Source of the DNA: Christensenellaceae bacterium
Lineage (GTDB): Bacteria; Bacillota; Clostridia; Christensenellales; Aristaeellaceae
Reading direction: 5' to 3'
Assembly: GCA_017881705.1 (NCBI GenBank)
Contig: JADGQP010000072.1
Coordinates: 1 to 31,652 of the forward strand
DNA length: 31,652 nt
Positions 1-7,933 of the stretch are shown piece by piece. Below the pieces are notes generated by a model, which was not told the DNA's origin, searched no databases, and was given only the letters and a program-made list of their open reading frames with translations. The number at the start of each line of letters is the position of its first letter. The stretch's first letter is position 1. A program made the position numbers and the translations under genes.

Positions 1-35
1 ATCCTCCGCCGCCCCTCGGGGATCTCGTACGAATG

Positions 36-1238
36 TTATTGCAGAATCCGATCGATGGTGGCTTGAGCTTCAGCGGCGGCATCTGCCGGCGTGGATATGC
101 CGGTGATCACCTTGTTGAAGGCGGTCGAGATCGCATCGGAGATAGAGGGCCATTCAGCCTGCGGGCCACGGGCCTGCGCATACTGCATCGACGAAATGAA
201 CATCTGCATCACTTCATCGCCCACAAACTGCTTGGAGGCAACATCGCTGCGGGATGCAATATAACCGAAGTTGCCAATGTAGCTGGCAATACGGTCAGGA
301 TCGGTCGCATACATGAGGAAGTCGAAGGCTTCGTCTACATGGCCGCTGGCAATGATGGCGAAGTTTTCGCCGCCCAAACCGGTGGCATATTGCTTGTCCT
401 TGGGGATGTAGGTAACGTTCCACTTCAGATCGGGAACCTGTTCACGCATGGTGGGCACTTGCCAGGTTCCGTTAATCATCATGGCCAGGTTGCCGGAGAT
501 GAACTGGTTCATCACATCGCCCTGCGTCCAGTTGATGGCTTCCTTAGGCAGAGAGCCGTCTTCGCTCAGGGTCTGGTAAAGGGTCAGTGCTTTGATGCCA
601 CCTTCGCTGTTGATGTGGTAGCTATCCACACCGGTAGACCATTGGAAGGGCAGGTAGTTGAAGGTGCCTTCTTCGTTTTGCAGGCAGGACATGGCAATAC
701 CGTACACCTTATCGGTCGTTAGCGCCTTGGCGGCTGCGACCAGTTCGTCCCAGGTGGTAGGCACGGCAACGTTCGCGGCAGCAAGCATATCTTCGTTGTA
801 GAACAGGCATAGGTCGTTGCTGCCAAACGGGATGCCGTAGATTCGGCCGTCCAGTTTACAGGAGTTCATCGGGCCATCGAAGTAGTACTGCAAGCCGTCC
901 CAGTTGGCAAGGCGATCGGTCAGATCCGCGAAGATGCCCATCGAAGCGTATGCGGCATGGTCGGGGTTGTCCAAAATCACGATATCGGGCAGCGTGTCGG
1001 CGGCAGCGCCGATGGAGAGCTGCTTTTTGAAATCCGCAAACGGAATGTAGGAAGCTACGACTTCCACTTTGTCCTGCGAACCATTATAACCCTGGATGAT
1101 CTTATCCAGCGACGCCTGATGGTTCAGGTTTTCCCAGTAGTACCAAAGGTTCACGGTCGTCTTGTTGCTTTCGGCGACTGCGTTTATGCCGCAGCAGACG
1201 ATAACGACGCACATCAGGATTGCCAAGAGCTTCTTCAT
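36..1238 (-). CDS. ABC transporter extracellular solute-binding protein (family 1, sugar type)
   Basis: A 400-residue secreted binding protein that should capture a sugar or oligosaccharide outside the cell and deliver it to a membrane ABC importer. The N-terminus (MKKLLAILMCVVIV...) is a signal peptide with a likely AVA-ES cleavage site near residue 23; I see no convincing lipobox. The mature part opens with the NLWYYWEN strand usual for family 1 binding proteins and carries PDIVILDNPDHAAYASMG, TWDELVAAAKALT and a Gly-rich GLGGENFAI segment. The start has a strong AGGAGGGG ribosome binding site on the minus strand (1246-1253). The gene lies downstream of, and on the same strand as, a YesM/YesN-type kinase and regulator, a pairing that usually means the two-component system controls the transporter. 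Permease genes are not in the window and probably follow to the left of base 36. The substrate is not inferable. The family call is secure. Confidence 0.93.
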   Translation of the reverse strand: MKKLLAILMCVVIVCCGINAVAESNKTTVNLWYYWENLNHQASLDKIIQGYNGSQDKVEVVASYIPFADFKKQLSIGAAADTLPDIVILDNPDHAAYASMGIFADLTDRLANWDGLQYYFDGPMNSCKLDGRIYGIPFGSNDLCLFYNEDMLAAANVAVPTTWDELVAAAKALTTDKVYGIAMSCLQNEEGTFNYLPFQWSTGVDSYHINSEGGIKALTLYQTLSEDGSLPKEAINWTQGDVMNQFISGNLAMMINGTWQVPTMREQVPDLKWNVTYIPKDKQYATGLGGENFAIIASGHVDEAFDFLMYATDPDRIASYIGNFGYIASRSDVASKQFVGDEVMQMFISSMQYAQARGPQAEWPSISDAISTAFNKVITGISTPADAAAEAQATIDRILQ

Positions 1239-1285
1239 GTTTGATTTCCCCTCCTATTTCATGTTGGGAAGGACCCGCCCTCCAT

Positions 1286-1302
1286 TTGTATAAAGCATAC
1301 AA
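1286..1302. promoter_or_regulatory. Inverted repeat overlapping the -10 region, operator-like
   Basis: TTGTAT and ATACAA form a perfect 6-base dyad around AAAGC. It covers the candidate -10 of the solute-binding protein promoter, a position suited to a repressor or activator site. No regulator can be assigned from the sequence; the adjacent YesN-type regulator is one candidate. Confidence 0.35.
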
Positions 1303-1321
1303 TACCCTGTCTGCCTGTAAA
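1294..1321 (-). promoter_or_regulatory. Candidate sigma-A promoter for the solute-binding protein
   Basis: On the minus strand TTTACA (complement of 1316-1321) is followed after 16 bases by TATGCT (complement of 1294-1299). It lies about 55 bases upstream of the start codon at 1238. The spacing and hexamers are acceptable but not perfect. The -10 overlaps a palindrome (1286-1302). Confidence 0.45.
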
Positions 1322-1468
1322 AGGTCAGCTTTCCCGAAAAGGTGGAGAAACCTTAACAAGGTAAAGGTGTGAATATTTAATCTTGGTGGATATTCTTTGC
1401 ACAGGCACGCCCTATGCCCACATGAACAGTCTCCGAATCGCTTAGGCACCCGGTCTGTATAACAGCAG

Positions 1469-2986
1469 CTATGGACGCGAGCGGTATTCGCATGGCATTC
1501 GACCCGTTTCAGCTTTGAATACTCGCGCAAAGTACTTCGAATCTGTGTAGCCTACCCGTTTTGCGATTTCATATATCTTAAGCGCAGTCGTACGTAAAAG
1601 CTCCTTAGCCTTATCCACACGCAATGTACGAATATAGGTGCTGTAATTAATGCCGGTTTCCTTGTGAAACTGTTGGGAGAGATACTCCGGCGTAATGCAC
1701 AGTTTTTCGGATATTTCCTCCAGGGTAATACCCGACATATAGAATTCCTGAATCATCGCCCTCGCGCGAGAAACAATCTCTCCCTGCCGCGCCTGTGTGT
1801 CGGACACCGGCACGTGCAGCGTCTGTATCAGCATATCCCGTGCGGTAAACAGCTCCGTCCGTGTTACCGCATCCATCACCTGTTCCAGCAGCGTTTTACA
1901 GCCCAGCGTTCTAGCGTTTGGATAACCGCATTCTTTCGCGTCGCTGAGTAATGCCCATAGTAAACGCACGTAAAATTCTTTAATATCATGCGGTCGGTGC
2001 GGTTCCACCGCGGAGAATGCCACATCAAAGAAAGTTGCGAATTCCCGTTCCAGCTTTCCCAAATCAAGCGCCCAGAGTGCCGCGCGCGCACGCGTTTCAA
2101 TAGCAAGAGGGTAAACGAACACAGAGTAGTCGCTATCCTCCGGCAAACGGCGCATGTCCTGGAATCGCCTTCCTGTGGTTATGGCGCAATCCAGCCGTTC
2201 CGCAACCTTACGCTCCGTCTCCCGAAGGGCGTTTATGCCTTGGCACTGCGTATAGCCAACCACAAAGCTCGTGTCTGCAAGTACTTCGTTGAGCAACGGT
2301 TCCAACCCGTCGCAGTCCGCTGCGTTGATCAGCGCCAGCACGCGCTCCTCCTCCAACTCAAAAAGCCTTGCCCGGTCGCCATTCAGTTCACATAGCCGCC
2401 GTTTCAACTCATGTGCCGCATTCCGTTCGGCTTCGCTAATCGCCACACCCGGATATAATAACGCCAGGGAAAAAACGCCTTCCGCATCTATACCGTAGGT
2501 GCTGCGTAAATAAACCTGTACATCGCAATCCAGCTCCACCCCGTCCAATGCGGTGCGGTATACCGCGCGGAGCGAGTGCAGCGTATCTGGATGGCGAATG
2601 TTGCCTGTTTCAGCCAGCATCGTAAGGTGCTCCGCATGAGCAAGCGCCCGAATGAAATCTTCCAAAATAATCGGTTTAAGCAAATACTCGATTACACCCA
2701 GCCGCACCGCCTGTTGCGCATAGGAAAACTCGGAGTATGCAGTAAGTACGATCACGTTGCAGGAATACCCGTTTTCACGCATCTGTGTAAGCATTTCAAG
2801 GCCATCCATGTCCGGCATCTTGATATCGGTAATAATTAAATCCGGTTTCTGGGCAAGGATGAGCGCCAGCCCGTCCGAACCGTTATCGGCTTCCCCGACA
2901 AATACGTACGACGGGTTGACACGTCCGGCAAGCCGGACGACCCCTTCCCGAATCAGAATTTCATCTTCCACAATTACGATTCGCAT
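1469..2986 (-). CDS. Response regulator, YesN type (receiver + AraC DNA-binding domain)
   Basis: A 505-residue cytoplasmic transcription factor. Residues 1-120 are a CheY-like receiver: acidic pair E7/D8, phosphoacceptor D54 in IITDIKMPD, T82 and K104 in LLKPI. A long middle region (about 130-390) has no motif I recognise, as is usual for YesN-type proteins. The C-terminal 100 residues hold two AraC helix-turn-helix motifs (LEEISEKLCITPEYLSQQF and YEIAKRVGYTDSKYFARVF). The start at 2986 overlaps the kinase gene by 13 bases and has GGAGGAGA just upstream, inside the kinase gene, so the two are translated as a pair. It probably activates the adjacent solute-binding protein gene and neighbouring uptake genes; that target is inferred from position. 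Confidence 0.93.
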   Translation of the reverse strand: MRIVIVEDEILIREGVVRLAGRVNPSYVFVGEADNGSDGLALILAQKPDLIITDIKMPDMDGLEMLTQMRENGYSCNVIVLTAYSEFSYAQQAVRLGVIEYLLKPIILEDFIRALAHAEHLTMLAETGNIRHPDTLHSLRAVYRTALDGVELDCDVQVYLRSTYGIDAEGVFSLALLYPGVAISEAERNAAHELKRRLCELNGDRARLFELEEERVLALINAADCDGLEPLLNEVLADTSFVVGYTQCQGINALRETERKVAERLDCAITTGRRFQDMRRLPEDSDYSVFVYPLAIETRARAALWALDLGKLEREFATFFDVAFSAVEPHRPHDIKEFYVRLLWALLSDAKECGYPNARTLGCKTLLEQVMDAVTRTELFTARDMLIQTLHVPVSDTQARQGEIVSRARAMIQEFYMSGITLEEISEKLCITPEYLSQQFHKETGINYSTYIRTLRVDKAKELLRTTALKIYEIAKRVGYTDSKYFARVFKAETGRMPCEYRSRP

Positions 2987-4800
2987 GGTGGATTCTCCTC
3001 CCCCTCGCCAATGGGTACTCGAAGCGTCACCGTGGTGCCGCCGCCTTGACTGCTGTATACCTCCACGGAGGCACGGCCACCGTAATACATATCCAGGCGC
3101 GTCATCGCGTTACGAATGCCGATATGGCTGCGTTCACTTTCCCGTTCTGCCTGCGGCGTGCCAAAAGCATCGCGTATCGCCTGTTCGGTCATGCCCTTTC
3201 CGTTATCAGCGATAATAATCAGCAGTGTTTCAGCCTCTTTCGTAATGGAAAGCTTTAGCTCGCAGGGGCCTTTAACCCCCTCGAAACCATGGATGATGGC
3301 GTTTTCCACATAAGGTTGAAACAACAGCTTATGCACCCGGCAATCTAGCGTTTCTTCCGCCACATCCGAAGTAAAGGTAAACTCGTTTTTCAGGCGCGTA
3401 CGTTGCAGGTAAACATATTTCTCCACCCAATTCAGCTCATCTCGCACCTTTACCCGCAGGTTGGAGCGATCAATAGCATAGCGCAGAATACCGCCCAGGG
3501 CGCTGATACAGTTACTGATTTCGTACTGTTCACGATCGATCGCCATCCAGTTGATGGTATCCAGCGTATTGTACAGAAAATGCGGATTAAGCTGCGCTTC
3601 TACCGCTGTAAGCTCGGCCTTTCGTTGCCTTTCGTTGGCAATGTGCACCTCATCCATCATATCCCCGATTTCATCCATCATGCGGTTAAAATCGTTCGCA
3701 ATCAACAGGATTTCTTTGGGGGCGTTATTGGGTAATGAGAGGCGCGTATCCATATCCCCACAACCGGCTTTCGCCATTGCAAGCACGACACCTCGTATGG
3801 AAGATGTCATTCTCCCTGTAAAGACGATCACAGCCGCCAGCAGCGCACAGGAGCCGATCATCAAAGCAATGAAAAACCACGATTGCTGGGAAAGTATTCT
3901 TTTACGGATCGCGCTTTGATCAAGAACCCGTATGATTTGCCAGCCATACTCTGCATTGCTGCAGCTGTAAATATGTAAATCACCCTTCATATCAAGCTTT
4001 GCCAAAGCAAGGCTCTCCGCCTGTGCATCCTGAAACTTTTTGCCAATCTGGTCGCCGTGGGCCGATGCAAGCACAACCCCGTTTCCATCCAGCAGTATGT
4101 TTTCACTGCTGCCATTCGCCGTATCATAATTAATGGTTTCCATTAATAAATCGGAGTCGATACTCAGGATGACCACGCCACATTGTTTATAAATATAACG
4201 ATAATTGATAATGCGATGTGCTAAATGGAACAGGTATCGGCTTTCAATGTTGATATAGGCAGCAAAGGCGGTGGGTAACAGATGCAATAAATTATCGGCG
4301 CTGGTGACTGACAGGATATCTGCACCGCTTTCTGGGTAACAGCTCAGCCATGCATTTTGCGTGGCTGAGCCGGTTAGCTTATCATAAAACACACTTCCGC
4401 CGTTTGGAAGCAGAATGGTTATACCCTGGATGTATGGCCTGAAATAGCAGGCGGCGCGCAGGGTGCGCAGCAGTTGGTTGCGGTGCAGCGCAACATCATT
4501 GCCGTCGTTTATGTAGTTGGCGAGGGATACGACATCGTCGGAGGTGTATAACTGCGTAAGAATATCCGAATAGGCGGAGAGCGTAACATCAAGATTGCGA
4601 GAGATCATGGCCATATTGTTCTCAATCAACTGATCAATGTTATCCTGCACCACATTGGCAATACGCCCATAGGAATAGAAGGTGAGCGTTAACACCGGAA
4701 GGATGGAAAATACCAGGAAAGACAGAAGCAATCGACTGCGAAAACTCCTTTGGGCAAACCACGTTCGCCACGGTTGTATAAACCGCTTTATCATTGACAT
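2974..4800 (-). CDS. Sensor histidine kinase, YesM type
   Basis: A 608-residue membrane sensor kinase that should phosphorylate the response regulator encoded directly downstream. Two transmembrane segments (about residues 20-42 and 303-325) enclose a large extracellular sensing region of the Cache kind. A HAMP-like linker follows, then the His_kinase segment LNPHFLYNTLDTINW with the phosphoacceptor H407, typical of the YesM/LytS-like kinases. The ATPase part shows the N box QPYVENAIIHG and the G box ADNGKGM. The start at 4800 (MSMIKRF) could also be the second Met six bases on. The stop overlaps the regulator start. Kinases of this group with AraC-type regulators mostly respond to extracellular glycans and control their uptake; the ligand here is unknown. 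Confidence 0.94.
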   Translation of the reverse strand: MSMIKRFIQPWRTWFAQRSFRSRLLLSFLVFSILPVLTLTFYSYGRIANVVQDNIDQLIENNMAMISRNLDVTLSAYSDILTQLYTSDDVVSLANYINDGNDVALHRNQLLRTLRAACYFRPYIQGITILLPNGGSVFYDKLTGSATQNAWLSCYPESGADILSVTSADNLLHLLPTAFAAYINIESRYLFHLAHRIINYRYIYKQCGVVILSIDSDLLMETINYDTANGSSENILLDGNGVVLASAHGDQIGKKFQDAQAESLALAKLDMKGDLHIYSCSNAEYGWQIIRVLDQSAIRKRILSQQSWFFIALMIGSCALLAAVIVFTGRMTSSIRGVVLAMAKAGCGDMDTRLSLPNNAPKEILLIANDFNRMMDEIGDMMDEVHIANERQRKAELTAVEAQLNPHFLYNTLDTINWMAIDREQYEISNCISALGGILRYAIDRSNLRVKVRDELNWVEKYVYLQRTRLKNEFTFTSDVAEETLDCRVHKLLFQPYVENAIIHGFEGVKGPCELKLSITKEAETLLIIIADNGKGMTEQAIRDAFGTPQAERESERSHIGIRNAMTRLDMYYGGRASVEVYSSQGGGTTVTLRVPIGEGEENPPCES

Positions 4801-4827
4801 AGCGCCTCTTATATTTCCGTTTTTTTT

Positions 4828-4836
4828 ATTGTAGCA
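4828..4836 (-). promoter_or_regulatory. Candidate extended -10 promoter for the kinase/regulator pair
   Basis: On the minus strand TGCTACAAT fits an extended -10 (TGnTACAAT), 28 bases upstream of the kinase start codon. No good -35 is seen 16-18 bases further up. An imperfect hairpin (AAGGTaGGC / GCCACCTT, about 4844-4868) lies just upstream and may be a terminator or operator. The rest of 4840-5097 shows no gene. Confidence 0.35.
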
Positions 4837-5097
4837 TAAAATAAGGTAGGCGGATACCTGCCACCTTAAAATAATCCACCATTTGCAGGTATATACAGCC
4901 TATCCGAACCGACAGCGACAATTTTGCTGGTTGGGGTTAGATCTTCGAAGATGATTTTTAAGGCTCATAAGAAACCATATATTTTCATCCACTCGCAGAG
5001 GTCCCCGACCCTTCGAACCGTCGAAATGGATTTATACGAAAGAAAACTCCGCTCTCGTTCATTATAAAATAAACGTAATTGCTCAGTGGTGAGAACA

Positions 5098-5530
5098 ATG
5101 AAAAGAACTTTTCTTCTTCTTTCCCTGTTTCTTGTAATGATGGCTGTTTTCGGCGTGCTGGCGGAAAGCGGCGTCCCGGAGAAGAACGGCGAAACCCTGC
5201 TCATGTCCACGCATGTTGGGTTATCGATCTCCGCATACGACCGTTGCGGCGATAATACTGCGGCCGCGGTTCTTACGGGTGATAGGCAGAGCATCCTATG
5301 CGTTGCCGAAAAGCAGGGGGACGAATGGAAGCTGACTATCAACAATCCTATGGCTTTGCGGCAAAGCGATTGTCTGCCGAAGCTCAGCCTGGATGCGGAC
5401 GACGCTTTGTACTGGCCCTTTGCTACGTTCAACGAATTTGATTCCTCATAGTACGAAAAGATGCTCTATCATTCCGAGAAAGCGGACGGCCTGTTGGGAT
5501 GTGTGTCGGTTACGGAGGATGCCAGTTGGC
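5098..5530 (+). pseudogene. Exported protein of unknown function, broken by a stop codon and an IS remnant
   Basis: The reading frame starts with a clear signal peptide (MKRTFLLLSLFLVMMAVFGVLAES) preceded by a GGTGAG site; a GTG at 5086 is the less likely start. The product resembles a small secreted protein of no family I recognise: residues such as GDRQSILCVAEKQGDEWKL suggest a beta-strand-rich domain. A TAG at 5449-5451 stops it after about 117 residues. The same frame continues with YEKMLYHSEKADG, which reads like the natural continuation, so TAG probably replaced a sense codon such as TGG. At about 5530 the frame runs into the tail of an IS3 transposase (NGSLREECLN...), so the true C-terminus is lost. 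It may still be made as a truncated secreted peptide. Confidence 0.6.
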
Positions 5531-5752
5531 AAAACGGCAGCCTTCGGGAGGAGTGCCTGAACACGAACTGGTTCATGTCCTTGGAGGATGCGAAGGAAAA
5601 GCTGGAAAGATGGCGAAATGACAATAACGAGTACCGTCCGCACAGCGCACTAACATACCTGCCGCCAGCCGAATTTGCCAGAAATCATGCGGCTTATGGG
5701 CACTGTTGACTCTGATTTTTCTCATTGAAACTGGACCACTTTTCGGGGGACA
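5531..5752 (+). mobile_element. IS3-family remnant: transposase C-terminus plus right end
   Basis: Bases 5533-5709 encode the last third of an IS3-type OrfB integrase: NGSLREECLNTNWFMSLEDA, then WRNDNNEYRPHSALTYLPPAEFA, the signature end of these transposases with the last catalytic Glu in REEC. After the stop at 5707-5709 come 43 bases ending in TTTTCGGGGGACA at 5752, which looks like the right terminal repeat of the element (its complement starts TGTCCCCCGAAAA). The 5' part of the element, orfA and the first two catalytic Asp residues are missing, so it cannot transpose. It is fused in frame to the preceding exported-protein remnant. Confidence 0.75.
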
Positions 5753-5860
5753 CCTATGGCTTTGATTTTTCTCATTGAAATTGGACCTATTTTCGGGGGA
5801 CACCCATGACCCTTATTTTTATTATTGAAACTGGACTGTTTTTCGGGGGACACCCACCTC
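5711..5860. repeat. Three tandem 50-bp repeats containing an IS end
   Basis: Units at 5711-5760, 5761-5810 and 5811-5860 share the core ATTGAAAyTGGAC....TTTTCGGGGGACACC at exactly 50-base spacing. Units 1 and 2 differ at 6 positions by eye; unit 3 differs more at its edges. Unit 1 includes the right end of the IS3 remnant, so the array looks like an IS end that has been multiplied. It lies 45 bases upstream of the P-loop kinase gene. All frames through it are short, and I do not regard it as coding. Confidence 0.85.
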
Positions 5861-5904
5861 CCCAAAACGCTCCTCGCACCACTGGATCTTGAAAGAGGCT
5901 TGAC

Positions 5905-6489
5905 ATGAAAAGATTGATATTGGTGACCTCCCCACCCGCCTGTGGTAAAACCTATGTTTCCAAGCAACTAGCTAAATACTTGAAGCATGTGGTTTATTTG
6001 GATAAGGATACATTGATAGTATTGTCCAAGCAGATTTTCGCGGTTGCGCATCAGGAGTATAATCGCAGCTCGGATTTTTTTGAAACTAATATTCGCAATT
6101 ATGAATATATGACGATTGTAGACATGGCTTTTGAAGCCTTGGAATATGATGATACGGTACTGATTAACGCACCTTTTTCAAGGGAAATTCGTGATGAAGC
6201 CTATATGGGTGCTCTGCGGGAAAGGCTTAAAAAGATCAACGCCAAACTAACGGTGATATGGGTACAAACGGATGTCGAGATCGCCAAGCAGAGAATGTTT
6301 AAACGCAACAGTGATCGAGATCGTTGGAAATTGGATCACTGGGATGAGTACATCGCGGGGGTCAATTTTGGGATTCCCCAAGATTTGGACAATCCGGCCT
6401 TGGACGATGATTTTTTAATTTTTAAGAACAATTCGGATGAAGAATTTAATACATCGATGAAGGCGATTTTGGATATCATCGAGGCGTAA
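5905..6489 (+). CDS. P-loop kinase / zeta-toxin-like ATP-binding protein
   Basis: A 194-residue cytoplasmic nucleotide-binding protein. The Walker A motif is TSPPACGKT at residues 8-16, the PPxxGKT variant common in AAA_33/zeta-toxin-like small-molecule kinases. A strand ending in LINAPFSREIRDE and an arginine-rich lid (QRMFKRNSDRDRWK, about 134-147) fit a phosphotransferase fold. The substrate is unknown; no antitoxin-like partner is seen beside it. AGAGG lies 6 bases upstream of the ATG. The gene is visibly richer in A and T than the flanking genes and sits between two IS remnants, which suggests recent acquisition. It may instead be an uncharacterised housekeeping kinase. The fold is secure, the function is not. 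Confidence 0.8.
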   Translation: MKRLILVTSPPACGKTYVSKQLAKYLKHVVYLDKDTLIVLSKQIFAVAHQEYNRSSDFFETNIRNYEYMTIVDMAFEALEYDDTVLINAPFSREIRDEAYMGALRERLKKINAKLTVIWVQTDVEIAKQRMFKRNSDRDRWKLDHWDEYIAGVNFGIPQDLDNPALDDDFLIFKNNSDEEFNTSMKAILDIIEA

Positions 6490-6657
6490 CAGCATACAGC
6501 TTGGCATGATACACAGTGTTCCGGCTCTCACTTTACCCCCCGTTTTTCTGCCATTTTTAAGCATAATTTATTATGTGTATTGACTTTGATGCTTTACACC
6601 CTTTCCCGAAATTGCCCATGGATATAAAAGGCGTCCACCTCCGGTCGGTAGCGTGTT

Positions 6658-6981
6658 TCAAAGCTTATACCATAAGAGGAGATTACCATTTATGCCTTCC
6701 TTTTCGGGACGCCGGGCGTTATGACAGGTAGAACACAACGCTTCGCCATTGGCAACGGGTAGTGTCAAGAATTGGACCGCCCTGAAAACATATAATGTTA
6801 ACAAGAAAACCGCACTGCAAAGGGTTGTAATGCCGTTCTTCCTTAGCACGTCGCCGGCATCCGCATCGCGGTACGTCCACGCCGGCGCATCGCCGGTTTC
6901 CGTGAAAATATGCTCGTGCGGCAACGCAAGCTTGAAATCCTCCGCCGCAAACGCGCCTGCCGTCGTATAGATTTTCCTCAT
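6658..6981 (-). pseudogene. Phosphotriesterase-like protein, N-terminal remnant
   Basis: The open frame encodes 107 residues, far below the roughly 300 or more of the family. Its start, with AAEDFKLALPHEHIFTETG, matches the N-terminal strand of phosphotriesterase-family amidohydrolases, where the His-x-His-like pair (here HEH) binds metal. After about residue 57 (GITTLC) the sequence turns into an unrelated hydrophobic and then Cys-rich tail, so the barrel is missing. The junction lies next to a possible IS end (TGTCAAGAATTGGACC at 6763-6778). The ATG overlaps the stop of the upstream flavoprotein gene by 4 bases, showing the two were once an operon. The family call rests on a short match and is tentative. 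Confidence 0.5.
6763..6800. mobile_element. Possible IS end inside the phosphotriesterase remnant
   Basis: TGTCAAGAATTGGACC (6763-6778) starts with TG and has the GGACC block seen in the other IS ends of this window. It sits where the phosphotriesterase-like frame loses sense. No second end or transposase is found beside it, so this is only a suggestion. Confidence 0.3.
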
Positions 6982-7535
6982 CGCGTGCTCCTACGTAAAG
7001 CGAGCGCCTCGGCCGCCGCTACAATTGCTTTCAGCTTATATTCCTTATTCCAGCGGTTGACGCCAATGTAGTCGAACACGTGGCCGCGCATATGCTGCAC
7101 CGCCCGCTCCATCTGTCCAAGGCAGGTCAACAGTCCATTTCCGGAGCCGCCCGGCGCAGCGATCAGCAGCACCTCTCTCCCGGTCAGCGCGGTGTTCTCC
7201 TTAAGCGCCTCACACCTCCGAAATCGATCGAGGAACGATTTCAGCACCTCGCTCGTCTCGCCCCAGTAGACCGGGCTCTGGATGACCAATGCGTCCGCTT
7301 CCGCGATCTTCATTGAGACTTCATTAAATCCGTCTTCCCCATACGCGCAAACGTTCTCGTCCCTGCAGATGCCCCACCCATCCCCGCATACCTTGCAGCA
7401 GCCGATCGACGTTTTGCACAGGTCGATGACCATGGCAGACGCTCCCGCCTTCTCCAACCCGGTGACGGCGGCCGACACGCAGGATGCCGATAACCCCTCT
7501 GACTTGGGTGTGCCGGATAAGATGACTACTTTCAT
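6978..7535 (-). CDS. NADPH-dependent FMN reductase / iron-sulfur flavoprotein-like
   Basis: A 185-residue flavodoxin-fold protein expected to bind FMN and pass electrons from NAD(P)H or ferredoxin. The N-terminal ILSGTPKSEGLSAS loop binds the FMN phosphate, and SPVYWGETSEVLKSFLDRF is the conserved second flavin loop. A cysteine cluster (C46, C47, C50, C57, C63) recalls the iron-sulfur flavoproteins of anaerobes, but the spacing is not exact enough to claim a cluster. The start at 7535 has an AGAAGGAG site on the minus strand. The gene overlaps a degraded phosphotriesterase-like frame by 4 bases, so its original partner is lost. The electron acceptor is unknown. Confidence 0.85.
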   Translation of the reverse strand: MKVVILSGTPKSEGLSASCVSAAVTGLEKAGASAMVIDLCKTSIGCCKVCGDGWGICRDENVCAYGEDGFNEVSMKIAEADALVIQSPVYWGETSEVLKSFLDRFRRCEALKENTALTGREVLLIAAPGGSGNGLLTCLGQMERAVQHMRGHVFDYIGVNRWNKEYKLKAIVAAAEALALRRSTR

Positions 7536-7662
7536 TAGCGTGCACTCCTTCTCATTTAGCGGAATATGCTGACCTCACAGATAGAGGGTTAAACCGATGA
7601 GGGGTATTCTACGATTATAGCAACCCTTGTCAAGATAAAGATAGCACAACGTATGATGAGGT

Positions 7663-7824
7663 TCAAGAAGAGAAAAAGCACCGTTCAAACATTGCGATAA
7701 CTGAAGCGTAGGCAATCTGCTCCTCCATGTACCGATTCTTCTTCATTTTCAACTTGCTCCTTACTTCTTGTGGTAGTCTATTTATCTCTTTCAACTTGGA
7801 CTACCTTTTTCGGGGGGCAGGTCA
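7663..7824 (-). mobile_element. IS3-family remnant: left end plus start of orfA
   Basis: Read on the minus strand the element begins TGACCTGCCCCCCGAAAA at 7824, a typical IS3 left end. About 80 bases later a frame opens at 7746 after an AAGGAGC site: MKKNRYMEEQIAYA, the start of IS3 OrfA proteins (the helix-turn-helix subunit). It departs from the family after about 14 residues and stops at 7663 after 27. Nothing of OrfB follows. The end TGACCTGCC also occurs, complemented, at the right edge of the remnant at 17651-17843, so both come from the same or a related IS type, different from the one at 5531-5752. Confidence 0.7.
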
Positions 7825-7880
7825 CTTTTTACACCTTAAAAAAGATGGTCCAATTTCTGCCAGATAATCATTCATCTGTA

Positions 7881-7910
7881 TTGACAACTCACTTTCCTCC
7901 TCTGTACACT
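7881..7910 (+). promoter_or_regulatory. Sigma-A promoter of the AraC regulator gene
   Basis: A perfect TTGACA (7881-7886) is followed after 18 bases by TACACT (7905-7910). The start codon is at 7934, giving a leader of under 20 bases with GAGGCGGGTG as ribosome binding site. It is one of the best promoter matches in the window. Confidence 0.7.
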
Positions 7911-7933
7911 ATCACATAGAGGCGGGTGAACCT

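Noticed and set aside
5711..5860. The 50-bp repeats as a short CRISPR array
   Set aside because: The units follow each other with no distinct repeat and spacer structure, unit 1 is an IS end, and no cas gene is nearby.
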